A stretch of 64,000 nt of DNA from Zoogloea sp. (GTDB lineage Bacteria > Pseudomonadota > Gammaproteobacteria > Burkholderiales > Rhodocyclaceae): assembly GCA_016720685.1 (NCBI GenBank), contig JADKKC010000003.1:1-64000 (forward strand), read 5' to 3'. The position numbers and the translations under genes were made by a program. Under the pieces are notes generated by a model. It saw only the letters and a list, made by a program, of their open reading frames with translations, had not been told where the DNA came from and ran no database searches. This document shows, piece by piece, positions 53,424 to 62,985 of this stretch. Each line of letters begins with the position of its first letter. Position 1 is the first letter of the stretch.

Positions 53424-54752
53424 TCAATCCTTGGTGGCAAAGGGGTTGTGGCCGGATTTGAATTGTATGCGCAGCGGCGTGCCCTGCAACTTGAACGCCT
53501 CCTGGAAGGTTCGTTCCAGGTAGCGGGTATAGGACGCGGAAACGTGATCAAGGGCGCTGCCGTGCACGACGATCACCGGCGGGTTCATGCCGCCCTGGTG
53601 GGCATAACGCATCTTGGGGCGGAAACCGCTGTGACGCGGCGGCTGCTGGCGTGCAACGGCATCGAGGAGCAGACGGGTCAGCTTCGGCGTCGCCAGCTTG
53701 GTCATGGCGGCCGCATAAGCGCCATCCACGGCCTTGAGCATCGGCACGATGCCCTGCCCCTTCAGCGCCGAAACATAGAGGAATCGTGCAAATGCGAGGA
53801 AGGGCAGCTTGCGCTCGATGTCTTCCTTGATGCGCTGACGACGGTAATCATCGACGCTATCCCATTTGTTCACCGCAACAACCAGTGCCCGGCCAGCCTC
53901 GACGACAAAGCCGGCGATGTGGGCGTCCTGGTCGGAAATTTCCTGGCTGGCATCCAGAACGAGCACAACCACGTTGGACTGCTCGACCGATTGCAGGGTC
54001 TTGATGACAGAAAATTTCTCGACGGCCTCGAAGACCTTGCCACGCTTGCGCAGGCCGGCAGTGTCGATCAGCGTGTAGTGCTGGCCGTTGCGCTCGAAGG
54101 GCACCTCAATGGCATCCCGCGTGGTTCCCGGCATGTCGAAGGCAATGACGCGCTCTTCGCCGATCAGGGTATTCACGAGGGTGGACTTGCCCACGTTGGG
54201 GCGTCCGACAATCGCGACCCGCGGACCGCGCCCTTCGGGCTCTTCGTCTTCGGGATCGACCGGGAAGGTTTCAAGCACCAGCTCCATCAGCGCGGTGACA
54301 TTGTCACCGTGGGCCGACGAGATGCACAGGGGATCGCCCAGGCCAAGCTCATGGAACTCGGCAGCGATCATCGAGCGGTTCATGCCTTCGGCCTTGTTCA
54401 CGACCAGGAAGGTCGGGCGGCCGGCGCGGCGCAGCCGGGTGGCGATCTGCTCGTCGTGGGGCGTCAGGCCGCTGCGTGCATCAACCATGAACAGCAGCGC
54501 GTCAGCTTCGGCAATCGCCTGCTCCGCCTGCTTGGCCATTTCGTGAACGATGCCTTCCTTGGCAACCGGGTCGAAACCGGCGGTATCGACCACCAGGAAC
54601 TCGCGCTCGGCGACACGCCCGAGACCATATCTACGATCACGGGTCAGACCCGGAAAATCGGCTACAAGGGCATCACGGGTCTTGGTGAGACGGTTGAACA
54701 AGGTGGATTTGCCCACATTGGGGCGTCCAACCAGGACGAGGGTGGGTTTCAC
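53424..54752 (-). CDS. der: GTPase Der (EngA)
   Basis: A ribosome-assembly GTPase for the 50S subunit, 442 residues. It has two tandem G domains (P-loops GRPNVGKSTLFNRLT near residue 8 and GRPNVGKSTLVNTLI near 190), switch motifs DTAGF and DTAGLRKRGKV, and the C-terminal KH-like domain ending LRIQFKSGHNPFATKD. It lies 15 bases behind bamB, and bamB-der is a common gene pair. Confidence 0.97.
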   Translation of the reverse strand: MKPTLVLVGRPNVGKSTLFNRLTKTRDALVADFPGLTRDRRYGLGRVAEREFLVVDTAGFDPVAKEGIVHEMAKQAEQAIAEADALLFMVDARSGLTPHDEQIATRLRRAGRPTFLVVNKAEGMNRSMIAAEFHELGLGDPLCISSAHGDNVTALMELVLETFPVDPEDEEPEGRGPRVAIVGRPNVGKSTLVNTLIGEERVIAFDMPGTTRDAIEVPFERNGQHYTLIDTAGLRKRGKVFEAVEKFSVIKTLQSVEQSNVVVLVLDASQEISDQDAHIAGFVVEAGRALVVAVNKWDSVDDYRRQRIKEDIERKLPFLAFARFLYVSALKGQGIVPMLKAVDGAYAAAMTKLATPKLTRLLLDAVARQQPPRHSGFRPKMRYAHQGGMNPPVIVVHGSALDHVSASYTRYLERTFQEAFKLQGTPLRIQFKSGHNPFATKD

Positions 54753-54767
54753 GCGGTGGCGACTCCG

Positions 54768-55904
54768 TTATTTGACGTTGACGGCGGCGATATTGCCGTC
54801 GCGCGTCTGGACGATGATGTCGCCGGCTGCACGCTGCAGGTCGGCAAGAATCGGGCTGGAAGCAGCGCGCTGGCGCCCGACGAGGGATCCATCGTCTTTC
54901 CGGAGAAGGTGGACATAGCCGTCGCTATCGCCAACAACCACGTGCTCGCCCGACGCCAGCGGACGCCCGGTGCCACGGCCTGCAAGCAGATCCTGTTTCC
55001 AGGCGCTTGCGCCACTGGAAATGTCGAGCGCGTGCACGGCGCCCTTGTCGTCAGTGACGAAAACATGTTTTTCATCGAGGTCAAGCCCCCTCGAGCTGGA
55101 CAGATCCCGCGTCCAGAGGGTTGAACCATTCGACATGTCGAAACAGGCAACCCGGCCCTGGTAGGCAACGGCGCAGGTTGCACGGGAACCGACCACCGGC
55201 AGGCTGGTGATGTCGGCCATGCGCTCAAGCTCGGTCGCCCCGCGCGGAACCGCAACCGTGCCTTCCCACATCAGGCTGCCACTGGCCGGACTGATCGCAG
55301 CCAGCTTGCCCCCCGGAAAGCCTGCGAGGATGGCATTGCGGTCAAGCACCACGCCCGCAGCGCTGCGCAGCGACAGAGACGGCGTAGCCCGCTGATACAT
55401 CCAGCGGCGCTTGCCGTCGGCCGGATCAAGCCCGAACAGGCGGCTGTCGGCAGCTCGCACCACGATGATGCCGTCGGATACGGCCGGCGGGGCCAGCACC
55501 TCGGCACTGATCGCAACCCGCCATTTGATCTCGCCCGACGCCGCATCGAGGGCAATCACCTCGCCCTTGGGCGTACCAACCACAACCAGGTCAGCACTGG
55601 CACCGACACCGCCCGAAACCGTCGTCTTGAGACGCGTCTTCCAGACCGTGCGGCCACTTTCGACGCGCACCACGTCGCCTTCGCTGTCCGCAGCAAAAAC
55701 CGCGCCATTAACCTGTGCCGGCTGCAGGACAAAAACACCTGCGTTCCCCAGGCGCACATTCCAGGTTTCGGTGATGGCGACGGGATTGATCAGCGGCATG
55801 AGCGCCTTGTTCTTTGAATCGCCGGACGCGAAGGGATTGAGCGAACTGCACGCGCCGAGATTCAGCGCAGCGGCGATGACAAGAGCCAGCTGTCGGGCCT
55901 TCAT
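54768..55904 (-). CDS. bamB: Outer-membrane assembly lipoprotein BamB
   Basis: A component of the BAM complex that inserts barrel proteins in the outer membrane. The 378-residue protein has a lipobox NLGAC (Cys19) and eight PQQ-like beta-propeller repeats, visible as recurring G-x-V-x-A-L-D-A-A-S-G-x-x-x-W patterns (VIALDAASGEIKWR, LFGLDPADGKRRWM, LAAISPASGSLMWE, VACFDMSNGSTLWT, VHALDISSGASAWK). It overlaps the YfgM-like gene by four bases. Confidence 0.95.
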   Translation of the reverse strand: MKARQLALVIAAALNLGACSSLNPFASGDSKNKALMPLINPVAITETWNVRLGNAGVFVLQPAQVNGAVFAADSEGDVVRVESGRTVWKTRLKTTVSGGVGASADLVVVGTPKGEVIALDAASGEIKWRVAISAEVLAPPAVSDGIIVVRAADSRLFGLDPADGKRRWMYQRATPSLSLRSAAGVVLDRNAILAGFPGGKLAAISPASGSLMWEGTVAVPRGATELERMADITSLPVVGSRATCAVAYQGRVACFDMSNGSTLWTRDLSSSRGLDLDEKHVFVTDDKGAVHALDISSGASAWKQDLLAGRGTGRPLASGEHVVVGDSDGYVHLLRKDDGSLVGRQRAASSPILADLQRAAGDIIVQTRDGNIAAVNVK

Positions 55905-56554
55905 TGAGCACCTCCGACTGCATCCAGCTTGGCCTGGGCAATTTCACGCAGCGTCACCGCTTCGGCCTTGGTTGCCTTTTCGAGCGCGCTCACCGCGGCC
56001 TTGTAGGCCGTGCGGGCTTCTTCCTTCTTGCCTTGGGCCAGGAGGACATCGCCTTTAAGATCGGCGAAACGGGCTGCGAAACCCTCATCCGCCGGCGCCT
56101 GAAGTTGAGCGAGCGCCTCGTCGTAAGCCTTGTCGTCGAACATCACGGTCGCCAGACGCAGCCTGGCCAGATCGCGCAAGGCCGCATCACCGGCCTTCTC
56201 GGCAGCCCAGGCGAGAGGCACGCGGGCATTCTTGGCATCGCCAGCCTCGAGCTGGACCTTGGCCGACAACAGTGCAGCCAGGCCGGCATAGGCGGTCCCG
56301 CTGTATTTGTCGATCAGGACACCGGCAGCCTCGCGAGCCTTCGGCGCATTGCGCTCGCCGGCAGCCTTCTGGAGCTGGTCGTAGAGAGCGGAAGCTTCCA
56401 GCGTCTGCTTGCCTTTGTACCAGTTCCAGCCCTGCCAGCCGACGGAAGCCAACGCAGCAGCCACCGCGACCGAGGTCACGAGCTTGCCGTGTTGCTCCCA
56501 CCAGCCCTTGATCTGGGAAATCTGTTCCTGCTCTTCGAGGTCAAATGCTGCCAT
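55901..56554 (-). CDS. YfgM-like tetratricopeptide membrane protein
   Basis: A 217-residue inner-membrane protein with a short cytoplasmic start (MAAFDLEEQEQISQIKGWWE), one membrane segment (LVTSVAVAAALASVGWQGW) and a periplasmic part of TPR-like helical pairs with Ala-rich repeats (YAGLAALLSAKVQLEAGD). This is the YfgM/DUF2133 layout, a periplasmic chaperone partner of the SecYEG translocon and BAM. The start lies inside the hisS 3' end (14-base overlap) and the gene runs into bamB, the same order as in E. coli hisS-yfgM-bamB-der. Confidence 0.92.
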   Translation of the reverse strand: MAAFDLEEQEQISQIKGWWEQHGKLVTSVAVAAALASVGWQGWNWYKGKQTLEASALYDQLQKAAGERNAPKAREAAGVLIDKYSGTAYAGLAALLSAKVQLEAGDAKNARVPLAWAAEKAGDAALRDLARLRLATVMFDDKAYDEALAQLQAPADEGFAARFADLKGDVLLAQGKKEEARTAYKAAVSALEKATKAEAVTLREIAQAKLDAVGGAQ

Positions 56555-57836
56555 CGTCTTCTTCCGATTCAAGTAGGCGATCTGCCAGGGTTTCGGGGAG
56601 TGCATCCATCGGCACGCGAATCTGTTCGCCGCCGTCGCGCAGGGGTTTGAGGCTCACTTCTCCAGCCGCAGCCTCGTCCTCGCCAATCACCAGGGCGAAG
56701 GGGGCGCCCGAGGCGTCGGCACGTTTCATCTGCGACTTGAAGCCGCCACCGCCGCAATGCTGGGTAACCGCAAAACCGGTTCCGCGCAGGGCCTCGGAGA
56801 CGCGAAAAGCGGCCCGCAGGGCGGCTTCGCCGGAGTGGACGACATAGACATCGGGCACAACGCGTTCCGCCCGCCCGCCGCACTCCTGCCAAAGGGACAA
56901 CAGGCGTTCGATGCCCATTGCAAAACCGCAGGCCGGAGCCGGCTTACCGCCAAGCTGGGCGACAAGTCCGTCGAAGCGGCCACCGGCACAAATGGTGCCC
57001 TGGGCGCCAAGACGGGTGGTAACCCACTCGAAGACAGTGCGGTTGTAGTAGTCGAGCCCGCGCACCAGCCTATGGTTGATACGGTAAGGCAGGCCGGCAT
57101 CCTTGAGGATGGTCTGAACGCCCTCGAAGTGCTTCAGCGACTCTTCGCCAAGAAAATCGGCCAGCTTCGGTGCGGCTTCGACAATGGCCTGCAAGTCCGG
57201 GTTCTTGGTGTCGAGAATGCGCAGCGGGTTGGTGTATAAACGCCGCTTTCCGTCCTCGTCGAGACTGTCCTGGTGGGCTTCGAGGTAAGTGATCAGGGCG
57301 GCCCGGTGGGCGGCCCGCTCCTCGCTGCTGCCGAGGGAGTTGATCTCCAGCTTGACGTCTTCAAGACCGAGGTCATCCCACAGGCGGGCACACATCAGGA
57401 TGTGCTCCGCATCGATATCCGGCCCGTCGAAACCCATAGCCTCGACACCCACCTGGTGAAACTGGCGGTAGCGGCCTTTCTGGGGGCGCTCATGGCGGAA
57501 CATCGGGCCGTGGTAGTACAGCCGACGAGGATTGCCGAACAGCAGGTTGTGCTGGATGACCGCCCGCACGCAGGAAGCCGTGCCTTCCGGACGCAGCGTG
57601 AGGTGTTCGCCGTTGAGGGCGTCCTCGAACGAATACATTTCCTTCTCGACAATGTCGGTCACCTCGCCGATGGCACGCTTGAAAAGCGGAGTCGGTTCGA
57701 CGATCGGCATGCGGATCGGGCGGTAGCCGTAGCTGTGCAGCCAGTCGCGGACGATGTCCTCGAATTGCTCCCAGACTTCAGCGTCGTCGGGCAGGATGTC
57801 ATTCATCCCGCGCACGGCCTGGAGGGTCTTGCTCAT
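56541..57836 (-). CDS. hisS: Histidyl-tRNA synthetase
   Basis: Charges tRNA-His; a class II synthetase of 431 residues. Motif 2 is YYHGPMFRHERPQKGRYRQF with the HisA region LVRGLDYYNRTVFEW, and motif 3 is FAMGIERLLSL. The anticodon-binding C-terminal domain ends near the stop. I used ATG 57836 (MSKTLQAVRGMNDILPDD), the family start. It is followed directly by the yfgM-like gene and preceded by ispG at 33 bases. Confidence 0.97.
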   Translation of the reverse strand: MSKTLQAVRGMNDILPDDAEVWEQFEDIVRDWLHSYGYRPIRMPIVEPTPLFKRAIGEVTDIVEKEMYSFEDALNGEHLTLRPEGTASCVRAVIQHNLLFGNPRRLYYHGPMFRHERPQKGRYRQFHQVGVEAMGFDGPDIDAEHILMCARLWDDLGLEDVKLEINSLGSSEERAAHRAALITYLEAHQDSLDEDGKRRLYTNPLRILDTKNPDLQAIVEAAPKLADFLGEESLKHFEGVQTILKDAGLPYRINHRLVRGLDYYNRTVFEWVTTRLGAQGTICAGGRFDGLVAQLGGKPAPACGFAMGIERLLSLWQECGGRAERVVPDVYVVHSGEAALRAAFRVSEALRGTGFAVTQHCGGGGFKSQMKRADASGAPFALVIGEDEAAAGEVSLKPLRDGGEQIRVPMDALPETLADRLLESEEDDGSI

Positions 57837-57869
57837 GATTCCCTTTGTTCTTCTGGTTGGCGCGGGCAC

Positions 57870-59120
<1,251 letters not shown>

Positions 59121-59131
59121 AGTACGTCTAT

Positions 59132-60010
59132 TCAATCAAGCTTGATGCGGGCAACCGGCACCTTGGTGGAGGCTCGGAGATCGACCGGACTGCCGTTGCG
59201 CTCGAGCTTCACGTAACGGGCATTGCCGACCACGAGGGACATGGGAGCGGCCGCCTGGACTTCCTGGCGGGAACCGGCCTTGCCCAGCTGGGAAAAGACG
59301 ATCTTGCCGCTCTTGTCCTTCACTTCTACCCAGGCGTCCTGCTCGAACTGGAAAACCAGGCGGTCCCTGCCGGTTTCGGGCTTGGGAGCCTCGACGCTTG
59401 CCGGCGCAGCCTCAGGGGCCACCACGACAGGCGACGGAAGCACCGCAACCGGCTGCGAATCGGCGGGCTGAGCCGGGGCTGCGGCCGCAACGGCTGGCGG
59501 CGCCGGCTCGACCTGCGGAGTCTGAAGCTCGGCGGGCGCCGGAAGGCTGGCGATCAATTCGTCGGCAGGTTTTTTACGCTGGGCGTCGTAGTACCAGCCG
59601 GCGACGACGATGCCGAACAGCCCGAGCGCGGCAAGCACGCCAGGAATCACGGAGCGCCGGAAACGCCCTCTTCCAACCTGCGGCATGTCCCCCTGGGCGT
59701 TCGAGGCCGGCGAGAGTTCCATTGCGTCGCTGCTGCCCGGAGCCTGCAGTCCGGCCAGCAACGGAGCGGCGTCGACCTTGAGCAGACGGGCATAGTTACG
59801 CAGGAAACCCCGCGTGAAGGCGTAGCCCGGCAACTGATCGAAACGCCCGGATTCGAGCGCCTCGATCTGGCGCGGATTGAGCTTCAGGGAATTCGCGACT
59901 TCGGCGACGCTGAGCCCCTGGGCCACACGGGCGCGCCGCAAGGTGTCGCCGGTGGAAAACTCCTGGGATGAAGTTTGCTGGGGAAGCGGCAAAACTTGAG
60001 GATCTGTCAC
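59132..60010 (-). CDS. RodZ-like helix-turn-helix membrane protein
   Basis: A 292-residue protein with an N-terminal HTH domain (TLRRARVAQGLSVAEVANSL), the family motif LPGYAFTRGFLRNYARLL, a membrane segment (SVIPGVLAALGLFGIVVAGW, about 150-172), a Pro/Ala-rich periplasmic linker and a C-terminal DUF4115 domain (FQFEQDAWVEVKDKSGKI). This is the RodZ architecture, which links MreB to the cell wall machinery. The GTG start at 60010 overlaps the pilW stop (GTGA). The order pilW-rodZ-ispG-hisS is conserved. Confidence 0.92.
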   Translation of the reverse strand: MTDPQVLPLPQQTSSQEFSTGDTLRRARVAQGLSVAEVANSLKLNPRQIEALESGRFDQLPGYAFTRGFLRNYARLLKVDAAPLLAGLQAPGSSDAMELSPASNAQGDMPQVGRGRFRRSVIPGVLAALGLFGIVVAGWYYDAQRKKPADELIASLPAPAELQTPQVEPAPPAVAAAAPAQPADSQPVAVLPSPVVVAPEAAPASVEAPKPETGRDRLVFQFEQDAWVEVKDKSGKIVFSQLGKAGSRQEVQAAAPMSLVVGNARYVKLERNGSPVDLRASTKVPVARIKLD

Positions 60011-60804
60011 TGATACTGCCCTTGCAAGAAAGCCTGGTATTCGGGGGAGCCGGCGAAGCGGCGTCGCAGTTGCTGAACGAAAGCGGCCTCGGCGCCGCGG
60101 TCGCCAAGCTTGCGCTCGACGCGGATGGCGAGCCACAGGCTTTCGGCTGTTGGATCGCCGCCCTGATGCAACGCGGCAAGATAACGCTTCGCCAGATCAT
60201 AGGCGCCGTGCCGGTACTTGATCGCGGCCAGGTGGTACAGCGCCTGCAGGTTACCGTTGTCGGCGTCGATTGCGCGCTGGAAAAGCACTTCAGCCGCGGC
60301 ATCGTTCTTGAGCCGCAGCTGGCACAGCCCGGCGTTGGCAAAAGCCCGCGTCGAACTCTGGTAATACGGGTTACGGGCCGCGGCCGAGAGCTGCTCGAGC
60401 CCTGCGGTTTCCTTGCCTGTGGAGCACAGGAACCAGCCGTAGCTGTTCTGAATTTCGGGGTCACCGGGGGCGAGTTTCAGCGCATGTTCGAAGTTGGCGA
60501 CAGCCACCGCATTCTCTTCGAGGAACATGTGCACCAGCCCCATCAGCTGGAAAGCCGGCGCATAACCGGGATCGTAGGTGGCGGCGGCCTTGGCTTCGTC
60601 AAGGGCGACACCAAAACGGCCAACCTGAAAATAGGCCTGCCCCAGTTCCACGTGCACCTTGGCCTTGCGGCGCGCGTCAGTGATCACAGGCTGCTCGGAC
60701 ACGGGCCGCTCGACGCTGGCCAGCGGCCCGCCGAACTGGGGAGCCGCACAGCCGCCAAGGGCGAGCAGCAACGCGAGGGCGGACAGGGCGCGTTTTATGC
60801 TCAC
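60007..60804 (-). CDS. pilW: Type IV pilus biogenesis/stability lipoprotein PilW (PilF)
   Basis: A 265-residue outer-membrane lipoprotein with TPR repeats that helps assemble and stabilise the PilQ secretin. The lipobox LGGC puts the Cys at about residue 19. TPR units include HVELGQAYFQVGRFGVALDE, GYAPAFQLMGLVHMFLEENA and FANAGLCQLRLKNDAAAEVL, a repeat every 34 residues. The GTG start overlaps the rlmN stop (GTGA), and its own end overlaps the rodZ-like gene. No other pilus gene is in the window. Confidence 0.92.
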   Translation of the reverse strand: MSIKRALSALALLLALGGCAAPQFGGPLASVERPVSEQPVITDARRKAKVHVELGQAYFQVGRFGVALDEAKAAATYDPGYAPAFQLMGLVHMFLEENAVAVANFEHALKLAPGDPEIQNSYGWFLCSTGKETAGLEQLSAAARNPYYQSSTRAFANAGLCQLRLKNDAAAEVLFQRAIDADNGNLQALYHLAAIKYRHGAYDLAKRYLAALHQGGDPTAESLWLAIRVERKLGDRGAEAAFVQQLRRRFAGSPEYQAFLQGQYQ

Positions 60805-61895
60805 GCTCCGGCGACCGGAATGATGCGGGTGGTGCGGCGGGTCTTGTCCGTGACCTGTCCGGCCAGCTGGCCGCAGGCGGCGTCCACGTCGTCGCCACGG
60901 GTCTTGCGGGTGGTGGTGACGATGCCGGCATCGATCAGGATTTCGGCGAAGCGCTTGATGCGCGGTGCCGGCGAACGATCGAAACCGGAGTTCGGGAAAG
61001 GATTGAACGGAATCAGGTTGAACTTGCACGGCACGTCGCGCACAAGGGCGACGAGTTCGCGGGCATGGGCATCGGAATCGTTGATTCCGTCGAGCATGAC
61101 GTATTCGAAAGTGATGAAATCCCGCGGGGCACGTTCGAGATAGCGCAGGCAGGCGGCCATCAGTTCGCGCAGGGGATACTTCTGGTTGATCGGCACCAGC
61201 TTGTCGCGCAGCGCATCGTTGGAGGCGTGCAGCGACACGGCCAGGGCTGTCGGGCACGCATCACGCAAGCGGTCCATGGCCGGGACGATGCCGGATGTGG
61301 ACACCGTGACGCGGCGCCGGGACAGGCCGTAGGCGTTGTCGTCGAGCATCAGGTTGAGCGCGGAGACGACATTCTCGAAGTTGGCCAGGGGTTCGCCCAT
61401 GCCCATCATCACCACGTTGCTGATGACCCGCTCGCCGTCGCCGTTGGCGCCAAGCATGCGGTTTGCCAGCCACAACTGGCCGATGATTTCGGCCGCGGTG
61501 AGATTGCGGTTGAAGCCCTGCTTGCCCGTCGAGCAGAAGGCGCAGTCGAGGGCGCAGCCGGCCTGCGACGAAATGCACAGGGTGCCGCGGTTGGTTTCGG
61601 GGATGAACACCGTTTCGACCGCGTTGGCGTTGCCCACGTCGAGAAGCCACTTGCGCGTTCCGTCGGTGGAGATGCTGTCACGTACCGGCACGGGCGGCGT
61701 AATGCTGGCAGTCGTCGCGAGCTTGGCCCGCAGCGACTTGGCGACGTCGGTCATCTGTTCGAAATCGGTCGCGCCGAAACGATGCACCCAGCGGAGCACC
61801 TGCTTGGCACGAAAAGGTTTCTCACCCTGCTGGAGAAACCAGTCGGTGAGGGCTGCTGCGTCGAAATCGAGGAGATTGACCACGTATGTATCCAT
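60801..61895 (-). CDS. rlmN: Dual-specificity RNA methyltransferase RlmN
   Basis: A radical SAM enzyme that methylates C2 of A2503 in 23S rRNA and A37 in some tRNAs. 364 residues. The radical SAM cysteines are in SQAGCALDCAFCSTG, the second conserved Cys lies in the C-terminal DVDAACGQLAG, and VMMGMGEPLANFENVV and YVMLDGINDSDAHA are typical RlmN stretches. It lies 45 bases behind ndk and overlaps pilW. Confidence 0.97.
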   Translation of the reverse strand: MDTYVVNLLDFDAAALTDWFLQQGEKPFRAKQVLRWVHRFGATDFEQMTDVAKSLRAKLATTASITPPVPVRDSISTDGTRKWLLDVGNANAVETVFIPETNRGTLCISSQAGCALDCAFCSTGKQGFNRNLTAAEIIGQLWLANRMLGANGDGERVISNVVMMGMGEPLANFENVVSALNLMLDDNAYGLSRRRVTVSTSGIVPAMDRLRDACPTALAVSLHASNDALRDKLVPINQKYPLRELMAACLRYLERAPRDFITFEYVMLDGINDSDAHARELVALVRDVPCKFNLIPFNPFPNSGFDRSPAPRIKRFAEILIDAGIVTTTRKTRGDDVDAACGQLAGQVTDKTRRTTRIIPVAGA

Positions 61896-61940
61896 CCAGA
61901 CCGGCGGGAGGAAGAAATTTCATCCCGCCGGTAGAGATCA

Positions 61941-62366
61941 TTAACGGCTGTAAACGTTCATGCCGGGGAAGAAGAAAGCAATTTCCACGGCTGCGGTTTC
62001 CGGAGCATCGGAGCCATGCACGGCGTTGGCGTCGATGGATTCGGCGAAATCGGCGCGAATGGTGCCGGGAGCGGCCTTCTTCGGGTCGGTGGCGCCCATC
62101 AGGTCGCGGTTCTTGGCGATTGCGCCTTCGCCTTCCAGACACTGGATCATCACCGGGCCGGAAGTCATGAAGGAGACCAGATCCTTGAAGAAGGGACGCT
62201 CTTTGTGCACGCCGTAGAACTCGCCGGCTTCACGCTCGGACAGGTAAGCCATCTTGGACGCGATGACCTTGAGGCCGGCGCCTTCGAAGCGGGCGTAGAT
62301 CTGGCCGATTACGTTCTTGGCGACGGCATCGGGCTTGATGATGGAAAGGGTGCGTTCAATAGCCAT
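61941..62366 (-). CDS. ndk: Nucleoside diphosphate kinase
   Basis: Balances nucleoside triphosphates by moving a phosphate through an active-site His (NAVHGSDAPETA). At 141 residues it has the normal length. MAIERTLSIIKPDAVAKN, ARFEGAGLKVIASKM, ERPFFKDLVSFMTSGPV and MGATDPKKAAPGTIRADFA are all present. It is the first gene of the ndk-rlmN-pilW-rodZ run. Confidence 0.97.
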   Translation of the reverse strand: MAIERTLSIIKPDAVAKNVIGQIYARFEGAGLKVIASKMAYLSEREAGEFYGVHKERPFFKDLVSFMTSGPVMIQCLEGEGAIAKNRDLMGATDPKKAAPGTIRADFAESIDANAVHGSDAPETAAVEIAFFFPGMNVYSR

Positions 62367-62586
62367 GAGACTGGACTCCGTGATTCAAAGGATGGTCGAA
62401 AAACCGAAAGCTTGGAATTTTAACAGGTTGATGCGTCGCATCGGCGTTTTTCGGCTCGATGGTAAACGGTGACGCGTAAACAGGGTGCTGCGCGCCCTGG
62501 CCAACAGGGCCGAGCACGAGAGGAGCGTGGGGAGCAAACCGGAAGAAACGGCCGAAGAGCGGCAGGCGACAGGTAAAAATACAAAC
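62367..62586. other. Leader region of ndk
   Basis: A 220-base stretch between ndk and the terminator of the small-RNA candidate. On the minus strand an A/T-rich patch (TTAAAATT near 62412-62419) may hold the ndk -10. No gene is supported; a short open frame across it (62356-62604) runs through the terminator and ndk start and is not coding-like. Confidence 0.4.
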
Positions 62587-62613
62587 AAAAAAAAGGGTGC
62601 GCATCGCGCACCC
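62587..62613 (-). terminator. Strong intrinsic terminator of the small-RNA candidate
   Basis: GGGTGCGC (minus, from 62613) pairs with GCGCACCC (to 62595) around a three-base loop and is followed by eight T on the minus strand (A run 62587-62594 on plus). Such an ending also suits Hfq binding. Confidence 0.9.
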
Positions 62614-62633
62614 CCAACCCCAACAGAGAGACT

Positions 62634-62681
62634 TCAGCTTTTGGCACCACGTGCCAGGAAGACGGCTTTTTTGTTGCTCAT
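62634..62681 (-). CDS. Possible 15-residue peptide inside the FNR-controlled RNA
   Basis: ATG at 62681 opens the frame MSNKKAVFLARGAKS, closed by TGA at 62634-62636. The ribosome site is weak (GAAGAC about 7 bases upstream) and would be paired in the predicted 5' stem. The composition is basic with a short hydrophobic core. It is shorter than most real genes, so I give it only as a possibility. Confidence 0.2.
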   Translation of the reverse strand: MSNKKAVFLARGAKS

Positions 62682-62705
62682 GTTTGCGTCTTCAACCTGG
62701 CGCGA

Positions 62706-62747
62706 AGTATGCCGAAGTGTTCAGCGGGCCGACTTGATCTTAATCAA
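62706..62747 (-). promoter_or_regulatory. Class II FNR-dependent promoter
   Basis: TTGATCTTAATCAA at 62734-62747 is a perfect FNR palindrome (TTGAT-N4-ATCAA). If its minus-strand left end is -48, the site is centred at -41.5 and the -10 window falls on 62711-62706, which reads CATACT, four of six matches to TATAAT. There is no -35 box, as expected. It lies downstream of ccoS, so it cannot serve ccoS or ccoI. Confidence 0.78.
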
Positions 62748-62766
62748 AACCCTTTCAACTGAAGGG
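62746..62766 (-). terminator. Weak terminator behind ccoS
   Basis: On the minus strand CCCTT (from 62766) pairs with AAGGG (to 62750) around a seven-base loop, followed by TTTT that runs into the FNR box. It would separate the cco transcript from the small-RNA unit. Confidence 0.45.
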
Positions 62767-62787
62767 GGAATGATTTGAACTACGGGG

Positions 62788-62976
62788 TCAGGGCTTCGCT
62801 TTCGGGCGCCTTGCCGGGCCACCCTCGGTGGGCGGATCGTCGTCGTCGCTCACCACTCGGTAGCCCGGCCCCTCCAGATCGTCGAACTGGCCACTGCGTA
62901 CAGACCACCAGAAAATCAGTCCGATCACGAAAACCAGGACAATCGAAAGCGGGATGAGAAGGTAAAGACTTTCCAT
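62788..62976 (-). CDS. ccoS: cbb3-type cytochrome oxidase assembly protein CcoS
   Basis: A 62-residue inner-membrane protein needed for heme and copper insertion into cbb3 oxidase. MESLYLLIPLSIVLVFVIGL is the membrane segment, then FWWSVRSGQFDDLEGPGYR, the conserved family motif, then an acidic patch (DDDDPP) and a basic end. It follows ccoI by nine bases, the usual ccoI-ccoS order. Confidence 0.95.
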   Translation of the reverse strand: MESLYLLIPLSIVLVFVIGLIFWWSVRSGQFDDLEGPGYRVVSDDDDPPTEGGPARRPKAKP

Positions 62977-62985
62977 GATGGCGAC

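Larger units (their letters stand above)
62587..62699 (-). ncRNA. Candidate FNR-controlled small RNA (FnrS-like in layout)
   Basis: A stand-alone transcription unit of about 112 bases with a promoter, a start predicted at about 62699 and a strong terminator at 62613-62587. The 5' part can form a stem of GAAGAC (62695 side) with GTCTTC, extended by CCAG/CTGG, enclosing an AUG. A second stem is GGCAC/GTGCC around GTG, and the third is the terminator with eight T. It lies between ccoS and ndk and points away from both cco genes. Length and control resemble FnrS of enterobacteria or the FNR-driven AniS of Neisseria, but I see no clear sequence match. It may also encode a 15-residue peptide. Expression is inference. 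Confidence 0.6.

Noticed and set aside
62356..62604. Minus-strand open frame of 82 codons between ndk and the small-RNA candidate
   Set aside because: It starts inside the terminator stem, overlaps the ndk start and has no ribosome site or recognisable motif.
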